Assembly (NCBI GenBank): GCA_020629455.1
Contig: JAHDDH010000001.1
Coordinates: 168,620-232,619, forward strand
Reading direction: 5' to 3'
Source of the DNA: Cytophagales bacterium
Lineage (GTDB): Bacteria > Bacteroidota > Bacteroidia > Cytophagales > Amoebophilaceae
DNA length: 64,000 nt
Shown: in pieces, positions 1-9,420 of the stretch
Position numbering within the stretch: the stretch's first letter is position 1
Layout: each line of letters begins with the position of its first letter
Notes under the pieces: model-generated
Seen by the model: only the letters and a program-made list of their open reading frames with translations
The model's database searches: none
Told to the model about the DNA's origin: nothing
Translations under genes and position numbers: made by a program

Positions 1-155
1 GCCGTCTCTGTCTAAAAAAACACAAGCGTGCCTATTTTTTTTCATCATTTTTTTTTCATTTTTAAATTTTCTTGTCTTTTTTTTATATCGATGGTAATCA
101 TAATATAAAAAACCTCCTTGGCCTCAATATTTTATTCTTATCGTTTTTTATTTGT

Positions 156-1787
156 ATGTCATCTTATACCGTTTCAGCAAGGAAATATCGTCCGCAACTT
201 TTTCAAGATATTTTAGGGCAAAATCATATTACCAAAACTTTACAATATGCTATTCAATCAAAAAAATTAGGCCACTCTTTGTTATTCTGTGGTCCAAGAG
301 GTGTGGGCAAAACAACTTGCGCACGGGTGTTAGCCAAAACTGTAAATTGTAAAAATATCACCGATGCTATAGAAGCTTGTGGTGAATGTATTTCTTGCCA
401 AGCATTTCAAGCGCAACGTTTGCTTAATATTTATGAACTGGATGCTGCTTCCAACAATTCTGTAGAAGATATTCGTGATTTAGCAGCAAAAATACGATAC
501 GCACCTCAAGAAGGAAAGTATAAAATATACATTATTGATGAGGTTCATATGCTTTCCAATGCTGCTTTTAATGCTTTTTTAAAAACTTTAGAAGAGCCTC
601 CTCCGTATGTGATTTTTATTTTGGCCACCACAGAAAAACACAAAATTATTCCTACTATTTTGTCAAGATGTCAAATCTTTGATTTTTTGCGGCTAAAAAA
701 GCAAGATATGGTCCGGCAGTTATCTTCCATTGCAGAAGATCTTTCAGTGACCTACGAAATCAATGCTTTTTATCTCATAGCAGAAAAATCAGATGGTGCT
801 ATGCGTGATGCACTTTCTATGTTTGATCTTATTTTGGCTTTCAGTGAAAATCAACGGTCTATCACTTATCAAAATACGCTTGAGCATTTGCATATTTTAG
901 ATCATGACTATTATTTTCAAATAACGAAAGCGTGCTTTACACAAGACATATCCGCAGTTTTACAATGTTATGCAGTGATTGATGACCAAGGATTTGATGG
1001 AAAAATTTTTTTAAATGGATTAGCTGATCATTGGCGTAATCTTTTGGTTTGTAAAGATTTAAAAACACAACCTATACTTTCCTGTGCAGAAGATGTATCA
1101 GTGCAATATGTAGTACAAGCTTCACAATTGACATATAATTTTTTATTGCAAGGACTGGCTATTTTACAGCAGGGGATCATTCATTATAGCGCTGTACAAT
1201 ATCCACGTTTGCAAGTAGAGATTGTCCTTTTGTCTTTGTGTCGACTGGAGAAACAGTCTTTTGCTAATAAGGAGAAGTCATTAGATGTGCCTTTGCATCA
1301 GCTTTCTAAAAAAGTAACACCAGTCAAAAAAGAGGCTAAGCCATTTGTTCAGCCTCAGCCTACAGTGATGATTCCTACAATAACGAAAATTAAACAAGAG
1401 GCAACTGTTCAAAAATCTATAGAAGAAGCAAAGCCTTTTACAAAAGAGCATATATTGCCTTATTGGTGTCAATTCAAAGAAAAAAATAAAAAAGATCCGT
1501 TGCTTGTTTCGATGTTTACTCAAAATTTTGAAGTACAAGGAACTGTGATTATGTTGTCTATACCTCATGATTCGTTCATATCTGTGTTTTATCGATACAA
1601 AAAAGATTTGATCATTTTTTTGACTGAGCATATGCATTTGACCCAAAAAATTGATATTCAAATACGTACACAAACACAGCCTAAGGAAAAAAAGTTATAC
1701 ACAGATGCCGAAAAATTTAATAGTCTTAAAGAGGCTTATCCTTTATTGACCGTTCTGGAAAAATCTTTTGCATTGGAAACAACATAA
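156..1787 (+). CDS. dnaX: DNA polymerase III subunit gamma/tau
   Basis: Clamp-loader ATPase that loads the sliding clamp and organises the replisome. The 543-residue protein begins SSYTVSARKYRP, the usual family N-terminus, so I place the start at the ATG at 156; an in-frame ATG at 72 would add an atypical 28-residue hydrophobic leader. Visible are Walker A GPRGVGKT (residues 46-53), a zinc site of C65, C75, C78 and C81, Walker B ending in D128-E129, and an SRC motif for the arginine finger. Residues from about 380 on form the lysine/glutamine-rich tau-like tail. It is followed after 8 bases by nuoA, an unrelated gene. No frameshift signal for making a short gamma form was recognised. Confidence 0.95.
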   Translation: MSSYTVSARKYRPQLFQDILGQNHITKTLQYAIQSKKLGHSLLFCGPRGVGKTTCARVLAKTVNCKNITDAIEACGECISCQAFQAQRLLNIYELDAASNNSVEDIRDLAAKIRYAPQEGKYKIYIIDEVHMLSNAAFNAFLKTLEEPPPYVIFILATTEKHKIIPTILSRCQIFDFLRLKKQDMVRQLSSIAEDLSVTYEINAFYLIAEKSDGAMRDALSMFDLILAFSENQRSITYQNTLEHLHILDHDYYFQITKACFTQDISAVLQCYAVIDDQGFDGKIFLNGLADHWRNLLVCKDLKTQPILSCAEDVSVQYVVQASQLTYNFLLQGLAILQQGIIHYSAVQYPRLQVEIVLLSLCRLEKQSFANKEKSLDVPLHQLSKKVTPVKKEAKPFVQPQPTVMIPTITKIKQEATVQKSIEEAKPFTKEHILPYWCQFKEKNKKDPLLVSMFTQNFEVQGTVIMLSIPHDSFISVFYRYKKDLIIFLTEHMHLTQKIDIQIRTQTQPKEKKLYTDAEKFNSLKEAYPLLTVLEKSFALETT

Positions 1788-1795
1788 AACATGAG

Positions 1796-2260
1796 ATGAT
1801 GGATAATGTATTATGGTTTCTTATTTGGGGTTCATTTTTGGTGGGTTTTATGGGTATACTGGTGTATCATCAGCAAAAAGGTCCTAAGTATCCTTTACAA
1901 AGCATGACTTATGAATCTGGAGAGTATGCACAAAAAAATACAGCGTATCAATGGCCAATAGCTTATTATTTGATTGCAGTGCTTTTTTTGCTTTTTGAAG
2001 CAGAGGTGATACTGTTATTGCCTTGGAGTGTATATGCCAGCACAGTGATCAAAAAAAAATATTTTTCATCCTATGGGTCTATTTTAGTCATAGGAGTTTT
2101 ATTTATCTTGACTTTATTTTTAGGATTTTTATACATGCTATACAAAGGATGTTTTTCTCAAAAAAAAATAATTGCAATACCTTATTTAAAAACACCAGTA
2201 CCATTGTCTGTTTATCGGATGTATAATTTTAAAAACCAATCTCATCAAGAAAATCAATAA
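1796..2260 (+). CDS. nuoA: NADH-quinone oxidoreductase subunit A (isolated nuoA)
   Basis: Small membrane subunit of respiratory complex I. The 154-residue protein has three predicted membrane helices (about 5-25, 60-82 and 95-120). The family signature is visible: a YESGEY segment matching the usual YECG loop, and AVLFLLFEAEVILLLPW matching the conserved F-D/E-x-E-x-x-L-L-P-W helix with its acidic residues. The expected next gene, nuoB, is absent; instead TAATG overlap leads directly into a nif3-like gene. No other nuo gene lies in this window, so either the complex I genes are scattered or this copy is left over from a broken operon. The start is the ATG at 1796; an ATG at 1791 stops after two codons. 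Confidence 0.88.
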   Translation: MMDNVLWFLIWGSFLVGFMGILVYHQQKGPKYPLQSMTYESGEYAQKNTAYQWPIAYYLIAVLFLLFEAEVILLLPWSVYASTVIKKKYFSSYGSILVIGVLFILTLFLGFLYMLYKGCFSQKKIIAIPYLKTPVPLSVYRMYNFKNQSHQENQ

Positions 2261-3354
2261 TGACGATTCAAAATATTATTCAACATTTAGAGTCTGTAGC
2301 ACCTCTGGCGTATCAAGCATCTTATGATAATGCAGGTGTTTTGGTAGGCGATGTTCAAGAAAAAGTAGAAGGGGTGTTGATTTGTTTAGATATAACAATT
2401 GAAATCCTTGAAGAGGCAAAACAAAAAAAATGCAATATGATTATTGCGCATCATCCTATATTATTTCAGCCCATCAAAAGTATTACAGGAAAAACGCTAG
2501 AGGAAAAAATAGTCATTTCTGCTATCAAACAAGGTATTGTTTTATATGCCATGCACACAAATTTAGATCATATCTCTCAGGGAGTCAATGATATGATGGC
2601 AAAACAATTGGGCTTGAAGAATTTATCAATTTTATTGCCACACACTCATATTTTATCCAAGATAACAGCTTTTGTGCCATCTACACATACTGATTTGTTG
2701 TTGCAGCAGCTTTACCAAGCAGGAGCTGGCAATTTAGGAAAATACACTGGTTGTAGTTTTACAACCCAAGGTTTGGGTGTTTTCACACCGAAAAAAGAGG
2801 CACAGCCTTATACAGTAATCTCTCAAGGACAAACACGTGTGTTAGAAGATCGGATAGAATTATTTTTCCCTACATATTTACAAAATAAGATTGTGGAGAC
2901 ATTGCATATATATCATCCATATGAAGAGGTAGCTTATGAAGTGTATCCTATAAGTAATGAAAGTAAAACAGTAGGTAGTGGCATGATTGGTTATTTAGAG
3001 ATACCTTATACAGTGTCTGATTTTTTACAACTTTTGAAAGAAAAATTTTATGTTCCATGTGTGCGTTATCAAAAGTCTTGTAAAGAAAAAATTCAAAAAG
3101 TAGCACTTTGTGGTGGTTCCGGTAGTTTTTTAATTGAAAAAGCAGTAGCAAAAAAAGTTGATGCTTTTGTAACAGCTGATATAAAATATCATGATTTTTT
3201 TAAAACAAAAGCAATACTGATAGCAGATATTGGTCATTACGAAAGTGAGGTAGGATCTATAGATATTATTAAAAAAATATTATCTGAAAAATTTAGTAAT
3301 ATTGTAGTCGAAATTTCCACACACAACACAAATCCCATTCACTATTTCATTTAA
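2260..3354 (+). CDS. Nif3-like dinuclear metal-center protein
   Basis: Member of the Nif3/YqfO/YbgI family, hexameric rings with a two-metal site; the physiological role is not settled (sometimes annotated GTP cyclohydrolase 1 type 2). The 364-residue length fits the longer form with an inserted PII-like domain (about 130-235). Metal-binding positions are visible: the HHP triad (IIAHHPILF, about 64-69), HTNLDH near residue 100, and the C-terminal DIGHYESE. It overlaps nuoA by one base (TAATG) and is followed 10 bases later by the zinc-ribbon coiled-coil gene; that pairing is common in Bacteroidetes. Family assignment is secure, function is not. Confidence 0.9.
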   Translation: MTIQNIIQHLESVAPLAYQASYDNAGVLVGDVQEKVEGVLICLDITIEILEEAKQKKCNMIIAHHPILFQPIKSITGKTLEEKIVISAIKQGIVLYAMHTNLDHISQGVNDMMAKQLGLKNLSILLPHTHILSKITAFVPSTHTDLLLQQLYQAGAGNLGKYTGCSFTTQGLGVFTPKKEAQPYTVISQGQTRVLEDRIELFFPTYLQNKIVETLHIYHPYEEVAYEVYPISNESKTVGSGMIGYLEIPYTVSDFLQLLKEKFYVPCVRYQKSCKEKIQKVALCGGSGSFLIEKAVAKKVDAFVTADIKYHDFFKTKAILIADIGHYESEVGSIDIIKKILSEKFSNIVVEISTHNTNPIHYFI

Positions 3355-3364
3355 CTTCTGATTG

Positions 3365-4111
3365 ATGAATCATCCAACCACAGCACAAGAATTAGATGCT
3401 TTGCTTGCATTGCAACAAATAGATATACAAATACATACCATCCACGATTCAAATAAAAAATTACCAAAAGAAATTTTTACCATTCAACAATCAATCGCAA
3501 CAATTAAAAAAAATATTCAAAATTTTAAAGAAAATATCCAAAAAATTAAATCAGACCAAGAAAAAACTAAAAAAGAGATAGAGGAAACCGAAAAAATTAT
3601 ATCCAGATATAAAGAGCAGCGCAAAGCAATCAATAATGAAAAAGAACTGACAGCGATAGAAGAAGAAATTAATTACCAAAAAATAGAAAAACAACTTTTA
3701 GAAAAAAAGGCACAAACATATGTCAGTGATCTTAAAGAAGAAAATGAAAAAATGAAAAAAGAGATAGAAGACCTTCAATTACAAGAAAGTAATATAGAAA
3801 AGAGAGATAATCATTTGAAAAAACTGTTAGAAAGCAATGAAAAAAACATAAAATCCTTACAAAAGGAAAGAAAAAATATTGTACAAACAATAGATTCTTT
3901 GTTATATAGTCTTTACGAAAAAAAAAATTATTTAGAGAAAAATCAACAGGCTGTGGCTACAATGGTAAAAAAGGCTTGTAGTGCTTGCTATTATTTAATT
4001 CCTTCACAAAAAATAATTCAAATTATGAGAAAAGAGATGCTTGTTTTCTGTGAAAATTGTACAAGCATTGTTGTGCATACTGATGAAGCAGATGATGCCT
4101 ATGATATATAA
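3365..4111 (+). CDS. Coiled-coil protein with C4 zinc ribbon
   Basis: Residues about 10-190 are a long, charged, K/E/Q-rich coiled coil, followed by a zinc ribbon with two CxxC pairs (ACSACYYLIP and VFCENC). This is the CT398/DUF164-type 'C4-type zinc ribbon' family, which usually sits beside a nif3-like gene, as here. The biochemical role is unknown; structural relatives suggest a scaffold for protein or nucleic-acid complexes. I use the ATG at 3365; a TTG at 3362 is in frame but needs no invoking. There are 248 residues, close to family length. Confidence 0.85.
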   Translation: MNHPTTAQELDALLALQQIDIQIHTIHDSNKKLPKEIFTIQQSIATIKKNIQNFKENIQKIKSDQEKTKKEIEETEKIISRYKEQRKAINNEKELTAIEEEINYQKIEKQLLEKKAQTYVSDLKEENEKMKKEIEDLQLQESNIEKRDNHLKKLLESNEKNIKSLQKERKNIVQTIDSLLYSLYEKKNYLEKNQQAVATMVKKACSACYYLIPSQKIIQIMRKEMLVFCENCTSIVVHTDEADDAYDI

Positions 4112-4161
4112 ACGTACGCTTTAGCATCAATTTTTTTCTACCCATCTTTAGCTTTTATTTT

Positions 4162-4731
4162 ATGGCTATCACTACCAATCAAATCAAAAATGGATTTTGT
4201 TTTGAAATGGATCGGCAAATTTATACCGTACTCTCTTTTCAACATATCAAACCAGGAAAAGGTGCAGCTTTTGTACGAACAAAGATTAAAAATTTGGTTT
4301 CTGGAAAAATTATTGACAAAACATTCAATGCAGGCATTAAAATACAACCAGCACGTATTTTAAGAAAACCTTATCAATATTTATATCAAGAAAACGATTA
4401 CTATTATTTTATGGATACAATCTCATTTGAACAGATGAGTGTAGAAAAAAAAAAAATTAGCAATCCTCAATTATTAAAATCAGGAACAACAGTAGAAATG
4501 CTCATACATCAAGAAAGAGATACATTATTGCAATGTGAGTTGCCCTATTTTGTGCACTTGAAAGTGACTTATACAGAGCCTGGTGTCAAAGGAGATACTG
4601 CAACTAAAGCTATGAAATGGGCTACTGTAGAAACCGGTGCTTCTATACAAGTTCCTCTTTTTATTGAAAAGGACGAAGTAATAAAAATTGATACCAAAAA
4701 TCAAATTTATATCGAAAGAATAAAAAAATAA
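4162..4731 (+). CDS. efp: Translation elongation factor P
   Basis: EF-P enters the ribosome E site and relieves stalling at polyproline. The 189-residue protein has the three beta-barrel domains in order. The loop HIKPGKGAA (about 29-37) carries the lysine that is modified in many bacteria, and the C-terminal signature TATKAMKWATVETGASIQVPLFI is intact. It is followed after 3 bases by accB and then accC, an order common in Bacteroidetes, so these three probably form one transcript. Nothing unusual was seen. Which modification enzyme acts on it cannot be judged from this window. Confidence 0.96.
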   Translation: MAITTNQIKNGFCFEMDRQIYTVLSFQHIKPGKGAAFVRTKIKNLVSGKIIDKTFNAGIKIQPARILRKPYQYLYQENDYYYFMDTISFEQMSVEKKKISNPQLLKSGTTVEMLIHQERDTLLQCELPYFVHLKVTYTEPGVKGDTATKAMKWATVETGASIQVPLFIEKDEVIKIDTKNQIYIERIKK

Positions 4732-4734
4732 ATC

Positions 4735-5205
4735 ATGGACATACAAAATATTAAAGAACTCCTAAATTTTATCATTCAACTAGACATCACTAAAGTAAAG
4801 ATTAAAACAGCAGATATCAAGTTATATATTCAAAAACCTGAAAAATTGATCACTTCTACAGCGCATACAACTACTACATCCACAAGCCTATCACCAGTGA
4901 CTGCTGAGCAAAAAATTATTGTTTCAGAAGAAAAAAATCATACCTCCACAGAAGAAGAAGCGTACGTCACTATCAAATCGCCTATGATAGGTACTTTTTA
5001 TATCAAACCAAATCCTGAATCTGCTCCATTTGTGAATATAGGAGATCAAATCAAAAAAAATCAAGTGGTTTGTATTATAGAAGCCATGAAAATTTTCAAT
5101 GATATTGAATCTCATATAAACGGAAAAATTGTCAAAATATTGGTCAAAGATGCTTCTCCTGTAGAGTTTGATCAGCCTTTATTTTTGGTAGCACCCAATG
5201 ATTGA
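4735..5205 (+). CDS. accB: Biotin carboxyl carrier protein of acetyl-CoA carboxylase
   Basis: Carries biotin between the biotin carboxylase and carboxyltransferase in the first step of fatty acid synthesis. The 156-residue protein has an N-terminal helix, a threonine/serine-rich linker (about 38-70) and a C-terminal biotinyl domain. The biotinylation motif EAMK is at 116-119, so K119 is the expected attachment site, and the thumb-like segment PNPESAPFVNIGD precedes it. It lies 3 bases after efp and 20 bases before accC, so it is likely cotranscribed with both. The carboxyltransferase genes accA and accD are not in this window. Confidence 0.95.
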   Translation: MDIQNIKELLNFIIQLDITKVKIKTADIKLYIQKPEKLITSTAHTTTTSTSLSPVTAEQKIIVSEEKNHTSTEEEAYVTIKSPMIGTFYIKPNPESAPFVNIGDQIKKNQVVCIIEAMKIFNDIESHINGKIVKILVKDASPVEFDQPLFLVAPND

Positions 5206-5225
5206 AAATTTGAAACGTTGTAATC

Positions 5226-6566
5226 ATGTTCAAAAAAATACTCATTGCTAACAGAGGAGAAATTGCTTTACGTATTATTCGTACGTGTAAAGAAATGGGT
5301 ATAAAAACCGTTGCTGTTTATTCTACTGTAGACCAAAAAAGTCTACACGTTAAATTTGCTGATGAAGCCATTTGTATAGGAGCAGCTCCCAGTATATTGT
5401 CTTATCTTAATATTCCACAAATTATAGCAGCTGCTGAAATTACGAATGCAGATGCAATTCATCCTGGCTATGGTTTTTTATCTGAAAATCCAAAATTTGC
5501 TAAAATTTGTCAAGATTATCATATCAAACTGATAGGTCCTTCACATCATATTATACAAACGATGGGTGATAAAGCTACTGCTAAAAAAACTATGCAAGCA
5601 GCCGGAGTTCCTATTATTCCTGGTTCTAAAGGTATTATATCATCTTTAGATGAAGGAAAAAGCATTGCCCAAAATATTCAATTTCCTGTGATACTCAAAG
5701 CAACTGCTGGGGGAGGGGGGAAAGGAATGCGCATTGTTCAAGAAGCAAAAGATTTTGGTCAGGCTTGGAAAGCAGCTACTAGAGAAGCACAAGCTGCTTT
5801 TGGAAACCCTGGAATTTATATAGAAAAATATATAGAAGACCCCAGACACATTGAAATACAAATTTTAGCAGATCAGCACGGGCATGTAAAACATTTAGGC
5901 GAAAGAGACTGTTCTATTCAAAGAAGACATCAAAAACTTATTGAAGAGACGCCTTCCCCTTTTATCCATCAGGCATTAAGAAAAAAAATGGGAGACTGTG
6001 CTATAAAAGGTGCTCAACACATTGGCTATGAAGGTGCTGGTACTATCGAATTTTTGGTAGATAAACACCAAAATTTTTATTTTATGGAAATGAATACGCG
6101 TATTCAAGTAGAGCACACTATTACAGAAGAAGTTACTCATCAAGATCTAATTCAAGAGCAAATGCTTATTGCTTTTGGAGAAAGTATACAGCAAAAACAA
6201 TATGTTACTTCGCCATTGCATGCCATAGAATGCAGAATTAATGCAGAAGATCCTTACCATCAATTTCGCCCTTGTCCAGGAAAAATTATTCATTTTCATG
6301 CGCCAGGGGGTTATGGAGTTCGTTTAGATACTCATATTTATCCTGGATACATCATTCCACCGAATTATGATTCTATGATTGCAAAATTAATTGTTAAAGA
6401 AAAAACTCGGTATGGTGCTATTCGTAAGATGAAACAAGCATTAGAAGAGATGATCATTGAAGGTGTACAGACAACAATTCCATTTCATATCCAAATGATG
6501 GATAACAAAAAGTTTATACAAGGCGATTTCACCACTCATTTTTTAGAAAAGAATACTATTCTCTGA
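5226..6566 (+). CDS. accC: Biotin carboxylase subunit of acetyl-CoA carboxylase
   Basis: ATP-dependent carboxylation of biotin on AccB, using bicarbonate. The 446 residues equal family length. Domains follow the standard order: N-terminal preATP-grasp fold ([16 protein letters not shown]), ATP-grasp with the glycine-rich loop [14 protein letters not shown] (about 160), the catalytic block [16 protein letters not shown], and the [14 protein letters not shown] segment carrying metal and catalytic residues. All look intact. It closes the efp-accB-accC group; the next gene begins about 40 bases on and is unrelated. Confidence 0.97.
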   Translation: MFKKILIANRGEIALRIIRTCKEMGIKTVAVYSTVDQKSLHVKFADEAICIGAAPSILSYLNIPQIIAAAEITNADAIHPGYGFLSENPKFAKICQDYHIKLIGPSHHIIQTMGDKATAKKTMQAAGVPIIPGSKGIISSLDEGKSIAQNIQFPVILKATAGGGGKGMRIVQEAKDFGQAWKAATREAQAAFGNPGIYIEKYIEDPRHIEIQILADQHGHVKHLGERDCSIQRRHQKLIEETPSPFIHQALRKKMGDCAIKGAQHIGYEGAGTIEFLVDKHQNFYFMEMNTRIQVEHTITEEVTHQDLIQEQMLIAFGESIQQKQYVTSPLHAIECRINAEDPYHQFRPCPGKIIHFHAPGGYGVRLDTHIYPGYIIPPNYDSMIAKLIVKEKTRYGAIRKMKQALEEMIIEGVQTTIPFHIQMMDNKKFIQGDFTTHFLEKNTIL

Positions 6567-6604
6567 TCATTTTTTGATTTAGTCCTAAGTCAAAATCCAA
6601 AATT

Positions 6605-8920
6605 TTGAAAAAATTTTCTTTTCTTTTCTTTCTCTTTATTTTAGGTTTAGGTTTCTATCAGCTACAACAACACACTTTTTTTTTCCTTCATAAAAAAATA
6701 CAGACAGAACATTTAATTTTAAAAAATGCATCTCTGGTATATCATGTGCCTCAAAAAAAAGACATTGCCTTTTTGAAGGCTATTGATGAAGGGGCTTATT
6801 TTCATATACTTCAAAATTTATCTCTTTTTATATTCAGCAAAAATGATATTCCATGGGTCATTACTTACCATTTTGATGATGATCAAACCCATTATGTGAT
6901 ATATTTACCTTTTGATAAGGCAAAAATGAACCAAAACAAAAGAGAATATACAACTGAAACGGTTTTAAAAAGTGGTGTATCATTTTTTAAAATGTATCAC
7001 CCTTTTGCAAAGCAGTATTTTTTTTATGCTATCATCCAAGGACATTATATCTTAAGCAGTTCGCAGGCATTGTTAGCAAAAGTATTACAGCATACTGTTC
7101 AATCAAAAAAAAATAATTCCTTTATACCTCCTTATGATATTAAAAATGCTGCTTTACAAATTGACATTTCTCTTTTGACACATGAGCAACCTATCATACA
7201 AAATTTTGCTACAAAATTTTATTTGCAGCGTATCCAAAGTGCAGATGCATGGATTTATAGTGGCATGACACATTGTCAAAAAAAAAATTTTCTGTACACT
7301 TTTTTTCAACAAAAAGCCAAGCCTTGTACATTATGGCCTTACATTATATCTTCTACGATTTTTTGGCGGCATTATACTTTTAGTGATATTGAAAAATGGT
7401 GGCAAGCTCTGCAAAAATTTTGGCAAAAAAAGATCCCATTTCAAGAAATTTTAAGGGCACAGCAAGGGGAAATTGCTTGTTTAAATATTGCGCAGGGAGG
7501 TAAGGTGCTTTTATGGAAAATTCATCCAAATTTATTTTTGGAAGCTCTGAAAACTCATGAAATGATATCTTTTTTACCTGAAAAGGATGACTATTATCAA
7601 AAAATTTATCCTCTTACACACACAAAAAATTTTTTATGGCAGCCAGATGATCCTTTTTTTGTTCCTCAGTATTGTATGTTTTTGGATGATCAACATGTAG
7701 TATTTGCCACAAAAAGAAAGTTTTTAGAACAGTATCTGCAGTCATTTTTAATTCAAAAAATGACCAATATAGCAGCAAAAAATTTGCCATTCGAAAATTT
7801 TTTATTGCCTCAGGCGAATATGAGTCTTTACATAGAAAATGCTTCGCTTTTTTATAAAAAAAATAGTTCTTCACATAAAATGGTTGTTCAATGGAATTTT
7901 TGTGAAGAAAAAAAATGGTATACCAATGTGGTATGTCAAAATATAAAGCCAATCCTTAAAAAAAAAATATCTGTAATCAAGAAAAAAAAAGAGCCATTGC
8001 CTACAGATAAAAAAATGCTGCTAACTGATATACAAGCACCTTTGGTAATGCTTCCTCAAGTGGTGGAAAATCATAGGAAAAAATTTTTACAGCATTTTTT
8101 TGTGCAAGATGCTCAGCATGTGCTTTATTTTATGGAGGGTAATAATCAATTGTTATGGAAAAAAACATTGGATGGTCCTGTGATTAGTCCATTTTTTTCG
8201 ATTGATTTTTACCGTAACAAAAAAATACAATACCTTTTTTCTACAAAAAATAAAGTATATATAATAGATTATCACGGTTGTGCGGTAGAAAATTATCCTC
8301 TGGTTTTACCAGAAAAAATACCTATTACTGCCATCAATTTGTTGGATTATGATCAAAATAAGCAATATAGAATAGCGATTGCGGCACAAAATAAAATGTA
8401 TCTGTACGATCAATTCCAAAAAATATTGCCGTGTTGGCATCCTAAAGTCAACAAAAAAAAATATCGTATGGCCTTGCAGCACATTCGAAAATTTACAAAA
8501 GATTACTTGTTGACTTGTTCAATAGATGGATGTTTACAAGTGATGAATAGAAAAGGACATGTGTTATATACTTATCATATTACTCCTGGTTGTAGGTTGG
8601 CATTTGATCGAGAAAATATTTTTGTGTTGGATACCAATGGTTTGCTCAAGGAGATCAGCTTACAAGGAAAGTTGAAAAAAAAAATACATTTATATCAACC
8701 AAATGCTAATGATACGTTTACTTTTTTACAAGATCAGCAAACACAAAAAGTTTATCTCCTGAGAAGAGGTACTGAAAAGATAGACTTACTTGATTTACAG
8801 GGGAAGGTACTTTTTACAAAAAAAGAAATACATACTGATACTAAATTTCATTTATATAATCAGGAGTTAATGATGATGGATATGCAAGGGAATGTATATT
8901 GCTTTGATTTATTTATATAA
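6605..8920 (+). CDS. Large membrane-anchored protein with C-terminal beta-propeller-like repeats
   Basis: I do not recognise a characterised family. The 771-residue product opens with a short basic stretch and a hydrophobic segment (about 4-22), which looks like an uncleaved signal anchor. Residues about 100-440 alternate hydrophobic and aromatic strands. After a lysine-rich linker (about 445-475), residues about 490-771 show repeated blocks of the type 'value of Y / VYIIDYHG / MYLYDQF / LQVMNRKGHVL / LLDLQGKVLF', as in PQQ- or WD-type propellers. Translation probably starts at the TTG at 6605, since the next ATG would remove the anchor. Periplasmic or outer-face location is inferred. Lysine and phenylalanine content is very high. 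Confidence 0.7.
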   Translation: MKKFSFLFFLFILGLGFYQLQQHTFFFLHKKIQTEHLILKNASLVYHVPQKKDIAFLKAIDEGAYFHILQNLSLFIFSKNDIPWVITYHFDDDQTHYVIYLPFDKAKMNQNKREYTTETVLKSGVSFFKMYHPFAKQYFFYAIIQGHYILSSSQALLAKVLQHTVQSKKNNSFIPPYDIKNAALQIDISLLTHEQPIIQNFATKFYLQRIQSADAWIYSGMTHCQKKNFLYTFFQQKAKPCTLWPYIISSTIFWRHYTFSDIEKWWQALQKFWQKKIPFQEILRAQQGEIACLNIAQGGKVLLWKIHPNLFLEALKTHEMISFLPEKDDYYQKIYPLTHTKNFLWQPDDPFFVPQYCMFLDDQHVVFATKRKFLEQYLQSFLIQKMTNIAAKNLPFENFLLPQANMSLYIENASLFYKKNSSSHKMVVQWNFCEEKKWYTNVVCQNIKPILKKKISVIKKKKEPLPTDKKMLLTDIQAPLVMLPQVVENHRKKFLQHFFVQDAQHVLYFMEGNNQLLWKKTLDGPVISPFFSIDFYRNKKIQYLFSTKNKVYIIDYHGCAVENYPLVLPEKIPITAINLLDYDQNKQYRIAIAAQNKMYLYDQFQKILPCWHPKVNKKKYRMALQHIRKFTKDYLLTCSIDGCLQVMNRKGHVLYTYHITPGCRLAFDRENIFVLDTNGLLKEISLQGKLKKKIHLYQPNANDTFTFLQDQQTQKVYLLRRGTEKIDLLDLQGKVLFTKKEIHTDTKFHLYNQELMMMDMQGNVYCFDLFI

Positions 8921-8936
8921 AATAGGATTTATTTGC

Positions 8937-8968
8937 TTCTCTAACAAGAGAGAGGTTTTAAAATTTTT
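8937..8968 (+). terminator. Possible weak terminator after the propeller gene
   Basis: A 6-bp stem TTCTCT/AGAGAG with an ACAA-type 4-base loop lies 17 bases after the stop at 8920, followed by GGTTTT and, after four A, a T5 run. The stem is short and the T tract interrupted, so this is a weak candidate between convergent genes. Confidence 0.35.
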
Positions 8969-9394
8969 CTAATGCCCTGGGCTGGGTTGATTTAAATTTT
9001 TCCCAATTTTCTTTTTTATTGCTTCCTCTATTAATTTTAACGCTTCATTATTTTTGGTTGCTCTTGCTAGCTCTATAGGAGTTCCAGATTTTCCTATTTT
9101 ATTGATGTCTAAATTTGGATCGTTCAAAATTAAATTTAATGCTTCATTATTTTCTTTTGTTATTGCTTGATCTATAGGAGTTTCTCCATATTTTCCTTTT
9201 TTATTGATCTCTAAATTTGGATCGTTCAAAATTAAATTTAATGCTTCATTATTTTTGTTTGTTATTGCTTGATTTATAGGAGTTTCTCCAAATGCTCTTT
9301 TTTTATTGATGTCTAAATTTGACTGATCTATATTTTTATTACAACTAAATAAAGTAATTAAGGTTAAAAAAAATATTTTGTTTTGTATATTCAT
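8969..9394 (-). CDS. Ankyrin-repeat lipoprotein
   Basis: A 141-residue lipoprotein: basic start, hydrophobic stretch and lipobox LFSC, with the lipidated cysteine near residue 18. The rest is about three ankyrin-type units of 34 residues (GETPIDQAIT..NNEALNLILNDPNLDINKKGK), the last shortened by one residue. Ankyrin repeats bind proteins, and in intracellular bacteria they are common in host-interaction factors; that role here is inference. Two units are nearly identical at DNA level (102-base period), which suggests recent repeat expansion. It faces the propeller gene and lies beside the decayed duplicate, so this is an accessory, changing spot. Confidence 0.8.
   Translation of the reverse strand: MNIQNKIFFLTLITLFSCNKNIDQSNLDINKKRAFGETPINQAITNKNNEALNLILNDPNLEINKKGKYGETPIDQAITKENNEALNLILNDPNLDINKIGKSGTPIELARATKNNEALKLIEEAIKKKIGKNLNQPSPGH
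9108..9311 (-). repeat. Tandem 102-base ankyrin-coding repeats
   Basis: Two adjacent units beginning TCTAAATTTGGATCGTTC (9108) and its copy (9210) have a period of 102 bases, equal to 34 codons. A third, divergent unit begins at 9312 and a further degenerate one lies before 9108. The units differ at only a few positions, so copy number may change by slippage or recombination. Confidence 0.8.
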
Positions 9395-9420
9395 TACATT
9401 TTTAAATAATTATTAAAATA

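Noticed and set aside
1..155. Upstream end of the window as a gene remnant
   Set aside because: T-rich and A-rich runs with no supported reading frame other than the unlikely dnaX extension.
156..1787. Programmed frameshift in dnaX
   Set aside because: No slippery heptamer with a following hairpin was recognised at the expected place.
9108..9311. Repeats that could suggest a CRISPR array
   Set aside because: The units are contiguous, 102 bases long and encode ankyrin residues without spacers.
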